This document shows, piece after piece, positions 11,761 through 24,348 of a stretch of DNA of 64,000 bases (its first letter is position 1; every line of letters begins with the position of its first letter). Under the pieces are notes generated by a model, which was given only the letters and a program-made list of their open reading frames with translations, was not told the origin of the DNA and ran no database searches. This stretch comes from Euborellia annulipes. Lineage: Eukaryota; Arthropoda; Insecta; Dermaptera; Anisolabididae. The stretch covers positions 248,001 to 312,000 of the forward strand of contig JAKCPI010005554.1 of the NCBI GenBank assembly GCA_023213315.1, read 5' to 3'. A program made the translations under genes and the position numbers.

Positions 11761-13005
11761 CATTTTGGGCCGAAAGCGGTTTTCGTCTTCGGCCTCCTGC
11801 ACATCTCCAAAAATTATATCATATAAGATATAAATTCTATGAATTATTTTAAGCCATTTAATAAAATCTTCTTTATAAATGAAAATTTTTAAGGAAAATA
11901 TGATTGATAAGTGTAAATTAATATTTCCTTTTTAAGGTGATTTATATTCTTTTATTAATTCGGTTAGAAATGTGAATTTACCTAATTGGAGATATGAATT
12001 TAAATGAAAAAAATCCAAGTTAGACATTTCTTTTTCTTAAAGAAGGGTACAAAGATCATGAAATATTAAAAGCTTTTATATTATAAAAATATCGCAAAGG
12101 GAGGTAAATGTGAAATAAAAATGTTAAGTTTAATCTTTCTAAAAATTGGATTCGTCCTTTTGGTAAGCTTCTGCCGTTCTCTTCAAAATAGATAAAATAT
12201 TTTACAAGCTAACTTAGAAAAATGAAATAACCTAATAGAAGAGATCCGCCTCAGACATAAAGTAGGAATATTTGCCACGCACATGTGCTGGCAGACAAAC
12301 AGACAGTCAAACATCCATCTGTGGTGACGTTAATAAATTCGCTAAGCCGACTCTCTCTCTCTTCTCTTCTTTCCACCACCCACCCCCACCCCTTCCTCTT
12401 CCACCCCCAAAGGTGATATCGAAAAATAATTTTTTTTCTCATTTCGTAGAATTAAGATAATTCCATTCACCTACGAATATGCGTTTCTTTAATAAAGACA
12501 TACAAAGATAAATCTCTATTTATATTATTTTTTTTAAATTTGTTTTAAGGTCTTTTCCGGCCATTTAAACCCCATCGCAATTTATTTCAAATATAAACGT
12601 AAAAGAAAAAACTTTTTAAAATAATTTATCATAATATGACAAAAAATTATAAATTTCTAAATTTTATAAAAAAAAATCATTGTGTGGTTTTATGAAACCA
12701 CGATGCAAGTGCAACTTTTTTCGGATTAGGCGTTTAACTGAAAATTTTCAGAAAATTATTCAATTAAGAGTATTAAAATCGCCTTTTTAATCTTAACTTA
12801 ATAATTGGAAAATGGAAATGATAATGGAAAATCAATAGACGCATTTTAACATGACTGAGAACAATATTTATTTAGCAATTGAAGATTTGAATCATTATAA
12901 AAATTACAATATATTTTATCAATTTAAAAATTGAATAATTAAATCTCACAATTATTTTTTTTAATTCGTCATATATATTAAATTTCAACTTTCCTATTTT
13001 TGTCG
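11761..13005. other. AT-rich stretch, no gene seen
   Basis: A pyrimidine-rich, GC-richer strip at 12260-12420 (TCTC runs, CCACCC runs) interrupts plain AT-rich sequence and could be a regulatory remnant. A SINE type C fragment lies at 12540-12600. Confidence 0.5.
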
Positions 13006-13070
13006 TCACGGCTTGTGGCGTCATGACTTGTAGCGTCACGGCCCTTGACGGCACGGCTTGTAACGCGACA
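13006..13070. repeat. Minisatellite, GCGTCACGGCTTGTA-like units
   Basis: About four to five degenerate copies of a 15-bp unit (CGTCACGGCTTGTGG, CGTCATGACTTGTAG, CGTCACGGCCCTTGA, CGGCACGGCTTGTAA). A small GC-rich island in AT-rich sequence. Confidence 0.75.
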
Positions 13071-13439
13071 TGCTGATAGAAGAGCGAAAAAATTTGAGGG
13101 GATCAAATAAAAATGTCACTTTAAAAACTTATTAGGTTGACGTATTTATTCAACAACTTGACACAGATCTATAATTTTAGTGTAAGACAAACATTATTTG
13201 TAGAGTCAGAGTCATTGCCGAATTGTTTTTTTATTTTTAAGGGGAGAATTCTTATGAACACTCAAAGAAAAATTTTGGCGAGTAGTTTCAGACTCTTATC
13301 GGCTAAAACTTGCTTCCGTGGTCTGCTGTGCAATTTCCCCCCTCAAAATTGCAGAAGATATTGAATGCAATTTATTTTGAAAACTTAACGAAATTTTGAA
13401 CATTTTTTGTTCCATGATCCCGGGAATCGATCTCAGGAT

Positions 13440-13690
13440 CTCCAGTACAGTTTAAAGGGAGGGATTAAAGGGGGGGGGCGGTGGGGGCGATCGCCCCTCC
13501 CTGAGAAGAAATTCATAAAGTTATAAAAACTAGTAATCTAAAGAAATTATGATTTCCGCTCTTTAATTTCAATTGAATTTGTTACCAATCAATTTAAATA
13601 AATAGGAAATGGGTCTAAATGGCCAGAGATGCCCGTAAAGTCCTTAAATAACCCCCCCCCCGACAAAATTGCATTAATCCGCCACTGGGT
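13440..13690. mobile_element. Possible non-autonomous hAT-like remnant
   Basis: Right end reads ATTAATCCGCCACTG, the reverse complement of a CAGTGGCGGAT-type terminus. The left end near 13446 (CAGTTTAAAGGGAGGG) is diverged. A G9 run at left and a C10 run at right are inverted. No clear TSD. A better member is at 34684-34837. Confidence 0.35.
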
Positions 13691-13784
13691 TATCGATGAA
13701 ATAGAAAAACAAAATTGGGACTACAAAAATAAATTTGATACATGTACCATTTATCAGATTAAAGTGATAAGAGAGCAAACAGAT

Positions 13785-14018
13785 CTTCTTCTTCTTCTTC
13801 TTTTTCTTCGCCTTAATCCCGCTGTGCGGGGTCGGCGGAGGGGATGGGGGTTTTGCGACCGGGAAGGATTAGAACAGGCCGGCCCGTCGCACGGTCTGAC
13901 GCCTGTTGCAAATATAGAAGGAAAGAGACTGACATGCAAAGAAAAGAAGTGCTGTCAATCCCAGCTAGGGCAGCTCGTGGTCGCCATCCACGTACCCACA
14001 AGATGTGGGCCCCTGAGC
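13785..14018 (-). mobile_element. SINE-B, full-length copy with TSD
   Basis: Same SINE as at 3078-3320, with an (AAG)n tail on the minus strand (CTTCTTCTTCTTCTT on +). Perfect 16-bp TSD AAGAGAGCAAACAGAT at 13769-13784 and 14019-14034. The 142- and 92-codon frames across this region are read-through of the repeat. Confidence 0.85.
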
Positions 14019-14034
14019 AAGAGAGCAAACAGAT

Positions 14035-17000
14035 TATATTGTGGTAAATTATTGTAAAGTGTTCAAAGAGAACAAAATAATTTTTGAACAATAAAAAAAC
14101 AAATTATTTTATTCATTCATCATTTATAAAAAAAAAATAAATAAACAAACTAGTCTTCTAGTATGTATTCTATACCTAGAATTAGCTTTGAACTTACAAG
14201 TAAAATATACATAACGTTTCTCTTCATATTTTAAATTTAAATTACCTAATGAGATAATCTTTAAAATGATAAAAATAACACTTTTCTACAAAAAGATATA
14301 AAATTTGGGGTTTCATTTGCCATTCTTATGTATCTCCTGAATTCAAATATGTAATTAATTTTTCTTTGTCAGGCAGATTTTTAAAGATATAGAGAAAAAT
14401 AAATTTTAATAGAAAATTTGCTCTAAAGTGGCTCTAATTTTGAATATTTCAATGTATTTTAACTAGGTAACATCTTAAAAAATTTTGAAAACTCAAAATT
14501 TCTATAAAACAATGCCTTATGGGGCAAAATTGATGGCATTTTTGGAAGCAGCGCTACCCATAGAGCATACTCAAGAATAGATCATAATACCCCAGGAGGA
14601 AATTCTCTGTTGAACAATGTAATCATAATCCACTGAATGAGTTTAATTTATTTTAGCTAGGTTCGTGTAACTTAATCCAAATAATCGATGGCCCATTTCA
14701 CATCCTTCTTTTATTTATTTATTTAATTATTATTTAATTTACAAAGTTCCCTCCCTATGGCGGAATGGTGCCTCTTTCAGTTGCCATTCAGTACAATTTC
14801 CCCTTATGAAAGTAAAAATATAAAAATAATTTTCTAATAAATACTAAAAAGATAATTGACATGAATTGCAATTAGCAAATCGACATGGTGGGAAGACCCT
14901 TTACATATAATGTCTATCGCTACATGGATCGGGGTATCGTGAGTATCCCGGGAGAGTTCTTGGGACCCTCAGGCCTCCTGTTCCCTCCTATCATTCGATT
15001 CTATCCCAAGAAACTCCCACTGAATAATAAACAAATCACAAGCAGAGTAAAGAAAGGAGAACACATTATTCAAATTTAAATTAAACGAAAATTTATGCCC
15101 TTCCAGTGGAATGACGACGTTTATATAACTAGAAGAAGAACGGAACTTTCCTTTCTATGAAAATCAAGATGGTATTCAGATGAATTTGTTTAAATATTTA
15201 TTGAAAATATATTAGTAATTTAACTGTTCATGTATTAAATATATTAGAGATAATATCAATGAGAGATCGAGAATTAAGATTCCTAAACTGGTAAATGATT
15301 GATTAATAATATATAAGATTTTATCTCTTAGCAGATTTAATTGAGTTTTTCTACTAATCTTTAAATTTCTGAAAGTTTTTGAGCACATTAGTGTTAAACT
15401 TAAGTTATTAACATTAATTGCACCAACAAATAGTAAGACACATCTCGGACAAGGGCGTTTTGAGATGTAGTCTCGACTTGAGATTTAAGGCATTGCTCAT
15501 GAATTTTCAAGAGATCTTATCCAAGCTGGTCTTGAGAAAAAACAACATCTAACAACCTCGCATTTTTGTTTAAAGTTAGCCTCTAGGCGGCAAAAACAAA
15601 CATATTTGACAACCAAAGAACGAAATTTTATTTGAAATAGTAAAACAAAAATTAGAAAAAAAAAGATTTCAAAAGGAAAATGTGAGAAAAGCAATAATAT
15701 AATGGATAAAAACAAAATTTATTTTGAATTTTATAATTAATAAACTTATTGAAGAGATCATGAATCTTGGAAAATTTATTTTTGAGTAAAAACCTCTTAA
15801 AATATAAACTTATGACCGGAGTTTCTGAATAAATGCAAGTGAACCAACTACTGTATAAACACAAATAAAAAATGATTGGACCAGCTCTCTTTTTTGTGAA
15901 GAAAATATAAATTTTTTAAAAAGATTTATTTATTTAAAAAAAAAATTTAAATACATCATTAAAGAAAAAAAAAATTATTTTCAATTTTTATATAGACTTA
16001 CATAAAGGGGGGGGTATATTTTTTAATTATTCTTGGCCAGTATGACAAGATAATTTTTACTTTCTCTTACCTATATATGAAATATAAAATAAGAAAGTAT
16101 TGCGATCATGTCAGAGATTTTTTTATAAATAAGAATTTTAATAAGATTTATTTATCTTAAAAATATATATATATATTCTATTTATATAGAGCAAAAGAGA
16201 TAAAAATGTCACATCTTTAGGCTCAAAGCTAGTTTAAAACTTGAGATGTAGGGATTTTAAGACCCGGTTTCCTGTTAGTGCAACGTTTCAAGTTCAATTG
16301 TAAGATGTAAGACGAGATTAAGATCTTGTGATGAAAGCGGGCATAAATAGAGTTGTTTCGTACGGTACTTGAAGTTATTAATAAAAAAATTAGAATCTCC
16401 AAAAAACTTTAAATAACTTGGAAAAAAAATGTAGAATTTCTAAAAAAAAAAAAAAAAAATTAATTAATAATAATATCTCGAATATAATGATTTTAAACAA
16501 AATGCCAATTATGAATAAATCCCCCTTCTAAAAAATATTTAATTTTACATTGAAGCTGTTTCTCTTAAAAGCGATTATTCAATAGTGCATTGCTAACTAA
16601 CACTATCATCGATAGGTCATCTCGACGTAGGAATCTCATTATACTTGAGGGTAAGGACAATTTATCAATCCCCAAGAAAAGCCCTGATCGATGAATAATA
16701 TTATATAACCTCTCTATTTGTTAGAAATCCTGCCTGAAATGATAATTTTAAACTCAAGAAGTGAAAGAAACTTTTTGATTTAAAGAAGATTGAATAATCA
16801 TTGATACAACATTAAATGTAATCGCATAGAAATAGATTTATTCGTTTAATACTGTTAGCATTTTCAGTGAAACATAATTAATTATAAAGAGGAAAGCTTT
16901 TTAAAGTTGTTAAAAGTTTAATGAGGAAAGTTTATAAAAGATTAGTCTCTAAGTAGAGTGTAACCGAAATATTATGAGGTTACTTTTAATTAGCTTCATA

Positions 17001-17587
17001 AAATAACCGAAACAAACACAGACATCCAAATTGTTGCTGCCAAATGCCAATCAAAAATTTGTCCATTCACCTCCTCATTAATTAACTGTCTTTCTAGAGG
17101 AGGAAAATTAATTAATAATTTTCACTATAATCTAATCATAGAATTAAACTCCATAAATAATAAATAAATAAATATAATCTAAATGACATTGCTGAAGTTG
17201 GTAATGGCATGAAATCCTGAGAAGCCCTTTCTCTAAACACCCATTTGGGTGTCTGCCTACAAGATCGACTGACGATCTCAAGGAATTTAATGATTGGTAC
17301 AATGATGAACATACAAGAATTTCTCAAGAGTGGGAATTGAAAAAGGCGCCATTCCTTCTTAAGAAAAGAAAAACGTAATTTAATAAATAAATATCATAAT
17401 TTAAAATCTTTCTCTATTTTGAAATGATATTTTGATGAGATTTAAATTTTGATCTTGTTTTTTGAAGTATTTCTTTTTTAGTTGAAGTATAAATTGTAAT
17501 TTCATAAATTTGTAAAGAAAGAAGTCTCCTTTTTTGCATTTAATTATATTAAAAAATATTTTTTTTAAATTATATTAATAGTGATTT
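14035..17587. other. AT-rich stretch, no gene seen
   Basis: No exon, SINE or element boundary recognised apart from a short family A head at 16036-16110 (TTTTTACTTTCTCTTACC ... ATTGCGATCATGTCA). Poly-A at 16441-16459 and a G8 run near 16007. Confidence 0.55.
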
Positions 17588-18192
17588 ATTTTTACTTTCT
17601 CTTATCTATCTATATTAACATATAGAGAGAAAGTAAGGGTTTCATGTCAAAATTTCGATGTCGAGATTTTGATAGATTGAGGTCTTCTGAATCGGAAAAA
17701 GTGCTTTTCGCAACAAGGTCTGTCTGTCTGTGTTCAATTTAAAGCATGAAATAATTGAGCTAGGAGGTTGAAATTTTATATTTAAGTTAGGCGTAAGAAT
17801 AAGCTTTTAATCAAAATCGGCCAAAAAGTACTAGTACATTACTGACTTTTTTCAGTTTTTTTTTTCGATTTTTTTATTAAAATTCACTCTAACGATTTTG
17901 ATTAAAATTCAAAAATCCATTATTTTTAACATGTAGGCCTAGGCCTATATTCTCATTTGGCTCTCAAAATTGTTTAAAGACTACTCTTGTATTTCATAGG
18001 AAAGATAGAAGAAATGGTTGCCGTGGTAACAAAATATAAATATTTTTTTATATGTATATATTTATCTTGAATTCTATCTAATGTCGGAAAATCGACATTA
18101 AAAATCTAGTGTGACAAGACAGAACACAACTTTATATTTACCGAAGATAAGAGAAAGTTGTGTGTTGTGCGACCAGTCACAACAGATTTTTT
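17588..18192 (+). mobile_element. Family A copy, about 0.6 kb, near complete
   Basis: Start hairpin ACTTTCTCTTATC ... ATAGAGAGAAAGTA, then TCGATGTCGAGATTTTGAT, a TCTG repeat, the AGTACTAGTAC module, TGCCGTGGTAACAAAATA, and the terminal palindrome at about 18096-18192 (ATCTAGTGTGACA ... GACCAGTCACAACAGAT). No ORF of note. Confidence 0.8.
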
Positions 18193-18367
18193 GATTTGTA
18201 TTTTGTCTTCATTTCGGTGGAATAAACTACATTCATTTTCAGGAGATGCTCTAATTCTAAAAACAAGCGACACTCCTCGACAGCCAGACCGGCCAGGGGT
18301 ATTAGAACTTAGTATATACAATACAATGTAAAACGAATTTTTTATTTTATTCTATTTTTTTTAATTA

Positions 18368-18520
18368 ATTTAAGGTCTTTTTCGACACTAAGGCTTTTAA
18401 GACCCCATCCCTATTTATTTCAAATGATTGGTAGTCAATTCAAAAAAATAAATTTTTCTCGCTTTGGACGGGGACTTTGGACTCGGGACTTCTCTCTGAG
18501 CCACGGGTCACGGGCAAACG
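18368..18520 (-). mobile_element. tRNA-derived SINE (type C), truncated
   Basis: Shares TTTTTCTCGC and TCTCTCTGAGCCACGGGTCA with the copy at 8445-8560, including the minus-strand A box TGGCTCAGAGAG. The B box is damaged. It ends in AAGGTCTTTTTCG. Confidence 0.55.
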
Positions 18521-19535
18521 AATAGAAGAATAAATTTTAAAATTGCAAATGGCTTCCTTCTACCTTCTATCTCAATTTAAAATTTATATCGAATTTATAT
18601 TTACAGAAGACAATTAGATAAATCAATTCACAGATGAATAAAAATTTAAATTTCAGGGGGAAAAATTGAGAAGCGATTTTTTTTTTTTTTTTTTTGAGAA
18701 GTAAATAAAATCAAAACAAATATTGACAGTGAAACAAATAACATTTCAATTGTTAAACAAAGCAAAGAACAAGTGCAAAAAAACAATCGAAATCGATGTT
18801 TGGCAATTGGCAATTGGCAAGTGGAAGCCCTCGGGCTCCAAATGCAGTCTTCAATTACGCCTGCCATCTTGCCAATGTTTATGCAATCCAAAGTCTGTCA
18901 ATTTCCTCTCTGCGATACGAGCCAGCAATTTTCGGAGTTTGCGCCAATAAAAACAAATTTTTGTTACTTTCCTTTTACATTATCTGATTCAAAGTGCATT
19001 TTTATAGTAAAGAGATCTAATATATTTCCCCGCTATTTTAGGTAAAACAATATAAAAGCGAAATAAATTATGATCATGAAAACTCTAATCCCCCAATTAT
19101 GTTTCAGTTCAGGAGGACGGTGCAAGTGCAGAAGTCTTAATGTATTTATACATTTGGACATATGAGAGTAGCTTTTTATTTCACTTATAGGCTACCACTC
19201 ATCGGATTAGAATGACATGACATTTATAATCCTAAGTAATAGTAAGAAGGTATTAAAATAAGGAGTGAATCGGCCCTTAGGGAGCTGTAAATTAATAAAA
19301 TAAACCACGATTTTCTCAGCTTCTCTCCCAAAAAATCTTTTGAAACCAGTCATAATAATTAAAACATTTTCCTTTTGTCTTAAAACAAATTTCATAGAGG
19401 AATTTGCAGAAACACAAAAATAAAATTTGAGTTAAAAATTTAAAGATTTGTTAAAACGATATTTTTTGGTTGTTGACCAAAGGCAATCCCAAATATAATA
19501 TATATATATATATATTATTATAGTGATTCAATATG
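18521..19535. other. Unique-looking stretch, no gene seen
   Basis: A GC-richer tract at about 18795-18945 contains three TTGGCAATTGG/TTGGCAAGTGG half-repeats and several overlapping frames of 60-90 codons. None has splice sites or a recognisable domain. It could be a conserved non-coding element. Confidence 0.4.
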
Positions 19536-19920
19536 TGACCGTCCACATGAAAAGGAACCAAATCTTCACTGGGCTAAATTTTCAGGAGAACCGATTTACT
19601 AAAAAAGTTCAAAAAAATCGATTTTTTTTTTATTACTGATTCCGATTCTCTAATTCTTCATCTTATATGATGAAATATTCGATTTGTCAGAATCTATATA
19701 TTTTATATTAAAAAATTGAAAAAAAAAAAAACAAACTTTAAACTCATTATTCTCAAAACTAAGTTTTTCATAACCAAAATTTTAAAAATTCATATCTTCC
19801 AAACAATGGTAAAAAAAAATTCAAAACCGGCTTGCTGAGCAGGATGTGTTCTGTACAGGAAGCATAAAAACTCAATTTGGATCCCGGTGAAGATTTGGTA
19901 CCTTTTCATGTGGACGGTCA
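19536..19920. mobile_element. MITE-like element with 38-bp TIRs
   Basis: Begins TGACCGTCCACATGAAAAGG and ends with its reverse complement. Inner TIR sequence ACCAAATCTTCAC / GTGAAGATTTGGT extends the match with one indel. The left flank is an AT microsatellite. 385 bp, non-coding. TSD unclear; superfamily not assigned. Confidence 0.75.
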
Positions 19921-21970
19921 TATATAGTATTTGAAACGGGGAGTAAAATAGTAATAATTTAAATCTCTTAAATGTTTTGGGGAATTAATTATAATCAAAT
20001 ATTTGAACACAAATCTATTTTCTTCCTTTTGGCAGTTTTATGATTTATGGCCACCTCCTCCAGGCATAGGACTGACCCTTTAGGCTGTCATAAATAGACC
20101 CTGCTGCTGTTCTCACTATCCTACTTGAACTCAAGGTTCTTCCTTAACATCTTAACACTTGCAATGCAACAAGAAATATCCTAAATTGGTAATAAACTTA
20201 CTCGCCGAAGGTGAGCAAGGGGGTCCAGGGGACTTCGGGGGCTTCACGTCTATTATTAATAAAAAACACATTTGTTTAAAAAAAATACTTTTAAGAAAAT
20301 GCAAAATTTTCCCACTAGGCCGTTAGGTGGTATACTTATGATTAGCTAAGCCTAAGACTAATAGCCTTAGGGTTAACTGTGATAAAGCTCGAAAGTTTTG
20401 CAAGGTTCGTTGCCTATTTTTTGTATATTATAGCTATATAATAATATAGCTTTTTTAAAAACATCCAATAAATAAACAAAAATTTTTGGTTTTAGGATAT
20501 GAATTTTAAATTGTCAATAAATAAATTTAAAATAAGTCTCATTGTTAATTTATCTAACTCTAAAAAGGGCTCTATTCTAGGTCCAGGGGACAATTTTTTT
20601 ATTAACAAACATTGCTTCTATTGATCCAAAACATCTCCTAGATATTTTCTGCACTAAAGAAATATCTTTATCTCCTTGTGATCTCTTGCCAACCCGGCTC
20701 TTTCCCTCCCATCAATATATAATAGAATAAAGTACGTGCATTTTAAATCAAAAGGATTGAAGCCTAATGAAATAAGCATCTTCCGTTGGCGTACTTTGTC
20801 AATTTCCATCTCTAAAATAAGCTTCACTTTTTTATACATCTAATTGTAATTTAGTGACTTACTTTCACTTCACCGAGGAACTGTCATGTCAACTGATAAT
20901 CTGAAATGAGCTAATTGTGTCAATCCAATGCTAACTTAATTATAAGGGAATTTAAAAAATACCCTTCTGTTATTGATTATGTTCAATTATTTAAACAACA
21001 TTGCATTTTTTATGAAGATAAAATTAATATTTTTTGGTGTTTATAATTAATGAATAGTTGAAATTCACTGTTGTTCTTAGGTAGGGAATTCGCTCGATAT
21101 GGAGGCTTCAATGTAATACAATGTAATTCATTATCAGCTATATGAATACATTAAAACATCATAGCATATGGGTGTCTGCTATCTAAAAAGGTTTTACAGA
21201 AAAAAAACATTAATAGAATAATTGTGTTAATTTTTACCTGTAAAAGGTTCCAATTTGTGAAACGCAGAAACAGAGCTCCCCTCTAACTAGATGTGTAATT
21301 GGAATTGACTGGATTATGAATGAAATTGCGTTTTGTTAATAACAATAATATACAGTAAATGAAACCATAAAAAAGTTGATTTTAGAATTGTTAATAATCC
21401 TACTCGAAGAGAAAGCAATTTCCGTCCCCATTTGACCACCGGATGGATTAATAAATATAAAAAAATCAAACTTTGTCAAGAGATGGGGAGTTTTTGTCAA
21501 GTCCGGTAATGCAAAATAGAAACTCAAGTTAAGATTCTCCTCCCGTACTAACAGGAAGGTGATAACTTAAAAAATAAAGCTTTTCTAATATTCAAATCCA
21601 TATTTCACTTATTTATATGTTTTAATAAACTTGGGAAGTTAGAATAATACAAAACTTATCTTTGAATAATTGTCGAAATAATAAGATATTAATATTCATA
21701 CCTCGGTTCGGATTTAACTAGTCATAGTTATATTTAAAAAATATGTGAGTATGTTTATTGGTTTGTTGGTATTTGTTGGTGAGCCAAGCGCTCCATGTCA
21801 CCCAGGAAAATAATCCAGGATCTCCAGCCTTTCCAGATAAATGGAGCCCAAAAGTGAGATGTCATTTTCTATCACTAAAAAACAAGAGAAATTGAAATAT
21901 CTTCTATTTTAATAAGGTCTTATTTAATCTAAAGAATTTACCGCAGACACTAGTTTAAACATTTTTAAAA
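19921..21970. other. AT-rich stretch, no gene seen
   Basis: Repeat debris near 20200-20250 (GGGGGTCCAGGGGACTTCGGG) and a SINE-like remnant near 21775-21855. Otherwise nothing recognised. Confidence 0.5.
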
Positions 21971-22181
21971 TTAAAATAATTAATAGTAAACATTAGGTTT
22001 AGTTTAAAAAAAAAAATAGTTTTATTTGGGTTATGTCCATTTTGATGTTAAAATCATCAGAACCTTATTACAAAACTGGTAATAAGGTTCTGAAGATGGT
22101 TTAACATCCAAATGTACATAAACCAAATAAAACTATTTTTTTTTAAACTAAACCTAATGTTTACTTTTAATTATTATTAAA
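21971..22181. mobile_element. Degenerate hammerhead-type fold-back (FB2)
   Basis: Inverted arms: TAGTAAACATTAGGTTTAG ... GGGTTATGTCCATTTTGATG at left, mirrored at right, with a spacer of about 14 bp. The right arm has CTGAAGATGG (22090) but the GAAAC box is altered (CAAATG). The left arm has CTGATGATT on the minus strand. Reads as an old member of the fold-back group. Confidence 0.55.
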
Positions 22182-22256
22182 TTATTTTAAGGTCTTATTA
22201 TTAGACGGCTTCAATTGTCTTTAACACTCTGATTCTAAAAAAAGTGTTCGAAATAC

Positions 22257-22352
22257 AAAAAAATCTGGTGCGACTGATCGCACAGCACACAACTTTCTCT
22301 TACCTTCGGTAATCGAAAGTGGTGTAATGTGCTTGTCACACCAGATTTTTTT
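22257..22352. repeat. Family A terminal palindrome, solo
   Basis: ATCTGGTGCGACTGATCGC ... GTGCTTGTCACACCAGAT folds into a long hairpin around CTTTCTCTTACC TTCGGTAA. It occurs without a forward family A body and is followed by TGTGTCGAGATATATTT, which also follows the palindrome at 50826. It may move or persist on its own. Confidence 0.7.
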
Positions 22353-23300
22353 GTGTCGAGATATATTTTGCTTCCGACAGGTACGGTACATTTGAATTTG
22401 AAAAAATTCGCGCACCTGAGCGTTACCGAAACGTCGCTCGAAGCAAAAGCTGCTCATTAGAGACTTTATTTATTTAGGAAAAGTCATCAAACGAGAGAAG
22501 TTCTTGAAATTTTTTAGATTTCCAAAGCTCAGAATATTCTCATTTTACCAAGTTCATTATAATAATAATCTTAATCCAAGCATTCACCATTCTTTAAAGC
22601 AAAGAATATAATTATTTCATAATTCTTTGTTGAAAATATTGATAAGTTTAGAAAATATATTTTCAATTTAAATAATATTTATCTTTATATAAACTTTAAT
22701 TATATGCTAATGTTTAGTCTATTAACAAGATAACAAAGACTTGAGAATCGATATATTTTCAAATTAAATAAAAGATGCCAAGTCGTAATTGAATCCATTT
22801 GCTTTAAATCGTAATGGAATGAAGTTAAAAGCATTCAAGCGTCTGAGTTTGCTAACTTTATAAAATTTAAGATATAGAAATAATAAATTCTAGAACCAAC
22901 GCCAACAATCATTATTATTGCCTTCTTTTTAAAAACATTGACATCATGGAAGTTTTTATTATTTATTAATTGATTATTATTATTATTATTATTATTATTA
23001 AATAAATAGCAAGGTGGCTCCCCTGTCACAATGCCTACATAACCTCACTCTTCTCCCCAGGCCCGACAATCTTCTTGCTCTTTCACAAACCCGGGGAAAT
23101 CCTTCCTTCGTATTCAATGCGAGTTGAGTGGTTTGGGAGTATACAATTTGTTTTAGATACAATATTACATAAATTGGTTAAAAATAAAATAAAAACAAGA
23201 ATAAGATCAAGCAGTATGTAATAATTTTATTTAAAAAAAAAAAAAAAAAAAAAACAATATATAATAACAATTTAATAACATCAAAATAAACAAATAAAAA
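22353..23300. other. AT-rich stretch, no gene seen
   Basis: TTA/ATT microsatellite at about 22974-22999 and poly-A at 23232-23254. No exon recognised. Confidence 0.55.
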
Positions 23301-23620
23301 TACTTTCTCTTACCCTATATATGAAATATATAGAGAAAGTATTGCGATCATGTCAAAAATTCGAAGTCGAGATTTTGATGGATAGTCTGTGTGGACATTT
23401 TTAACCATGAAGGAAATGAGTTTGGAGGTTGAAATTTTATATTTAAGTTAGGCACCCCCCGAACTCGTGTAAATAATCTTTGAAACAAAATCGGCCAAAA
23501 AGTACTAATACTTTACTGATCTACTTTTTTAGTTTTTTTCGATTTTCTCAAAATTCGCTCGAAAGATTTTTTTTTTAATTCATAAACCAACTATTTTTTA
23601 GATGCTCTTTAAAATGTATA
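23301..23620 (+). mobile_element. Family A copy, 3'-truncated
   Basis: Start hairpin, TTGCGATCATGTCAAAAATT block, GGAGGTTGAAATTTTATATT, AGTACTAATAC module and TAGATGCTCTTTAAAATG are present; the sequence stops before the CATGGTAAC block and terminal palindrome. Confidence 0.75.
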
Positions 23621-24348
23621 AACTAATTTTTATGAAAAAAGACATTAATTAATTTTCCGATGATAACTGTATTCATTAAATAAAATAAAAGTTTTCAAAA
23701 ATATCCCACTCAACTAAGAATCAATTCTCCGGAATCAAGGCAATTGTAACCTAGAGTGAGCGAGGAATTAAAAGAACCCCATATCATTATCCAGATCTAA
23801 TAAATAAAAATATTCGTAATTATTAAATGAAACAAAATCTATTTATTATTTATATAGAGTACAGTAAGTGAATAATGAATTATTTTACGTTATTTCAAAT
23901 AAATTGAATTTCCTTTGCCCTCTATTGATAATATACAGTATAACCTACTGGATATAAATAAAAATTCTTATGGAGTCGAAATCGATTCTAACTTTTTAAT
24001 ATAGATAAATAAACAAGAGCTCTAGGCAGGAAAAACGAATATTAAATAATAAGAAGTAGTAAGGGAAAGTAGGGGAAATTGAAAGCCAACACCCCTCGAG
24101 GGAGTCCCTGGGATCCCTGAAGCCCTTGGGATCCGCCCCCCTGGACACCCCAGTCACGTGTGGGCACTTAAAGAGCCCCTGACAAAGGAAACAACCCGCT
24201 TTTGTTTGTCACATGAATTATTTGATATCATTTCCAAACAATATCTCTTATTAACAAATAGAATTTAAAAAACCTTTTTATTCTTTCTTAATAGTTTAGT
24301 TTTTTTTTATATAATTTTGCTTCTACATTAAAATTTAATTTTTTTTAT
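23621..24348. other. AT-rich stretch, no gene seen
   Basis: A C/G-rich strip near 24085-24180 (repeated TGGGATCC and CCCCTGG) looks like repeat debris. Nothing else recognised. Confidence 0.5.

Noticed and set aside
13629..14057. 142-codon open frame, the longest in the window
   Set aside because: Most of it lies across a SINE-B insertion with clear TSDs; no domain and no conserved start.
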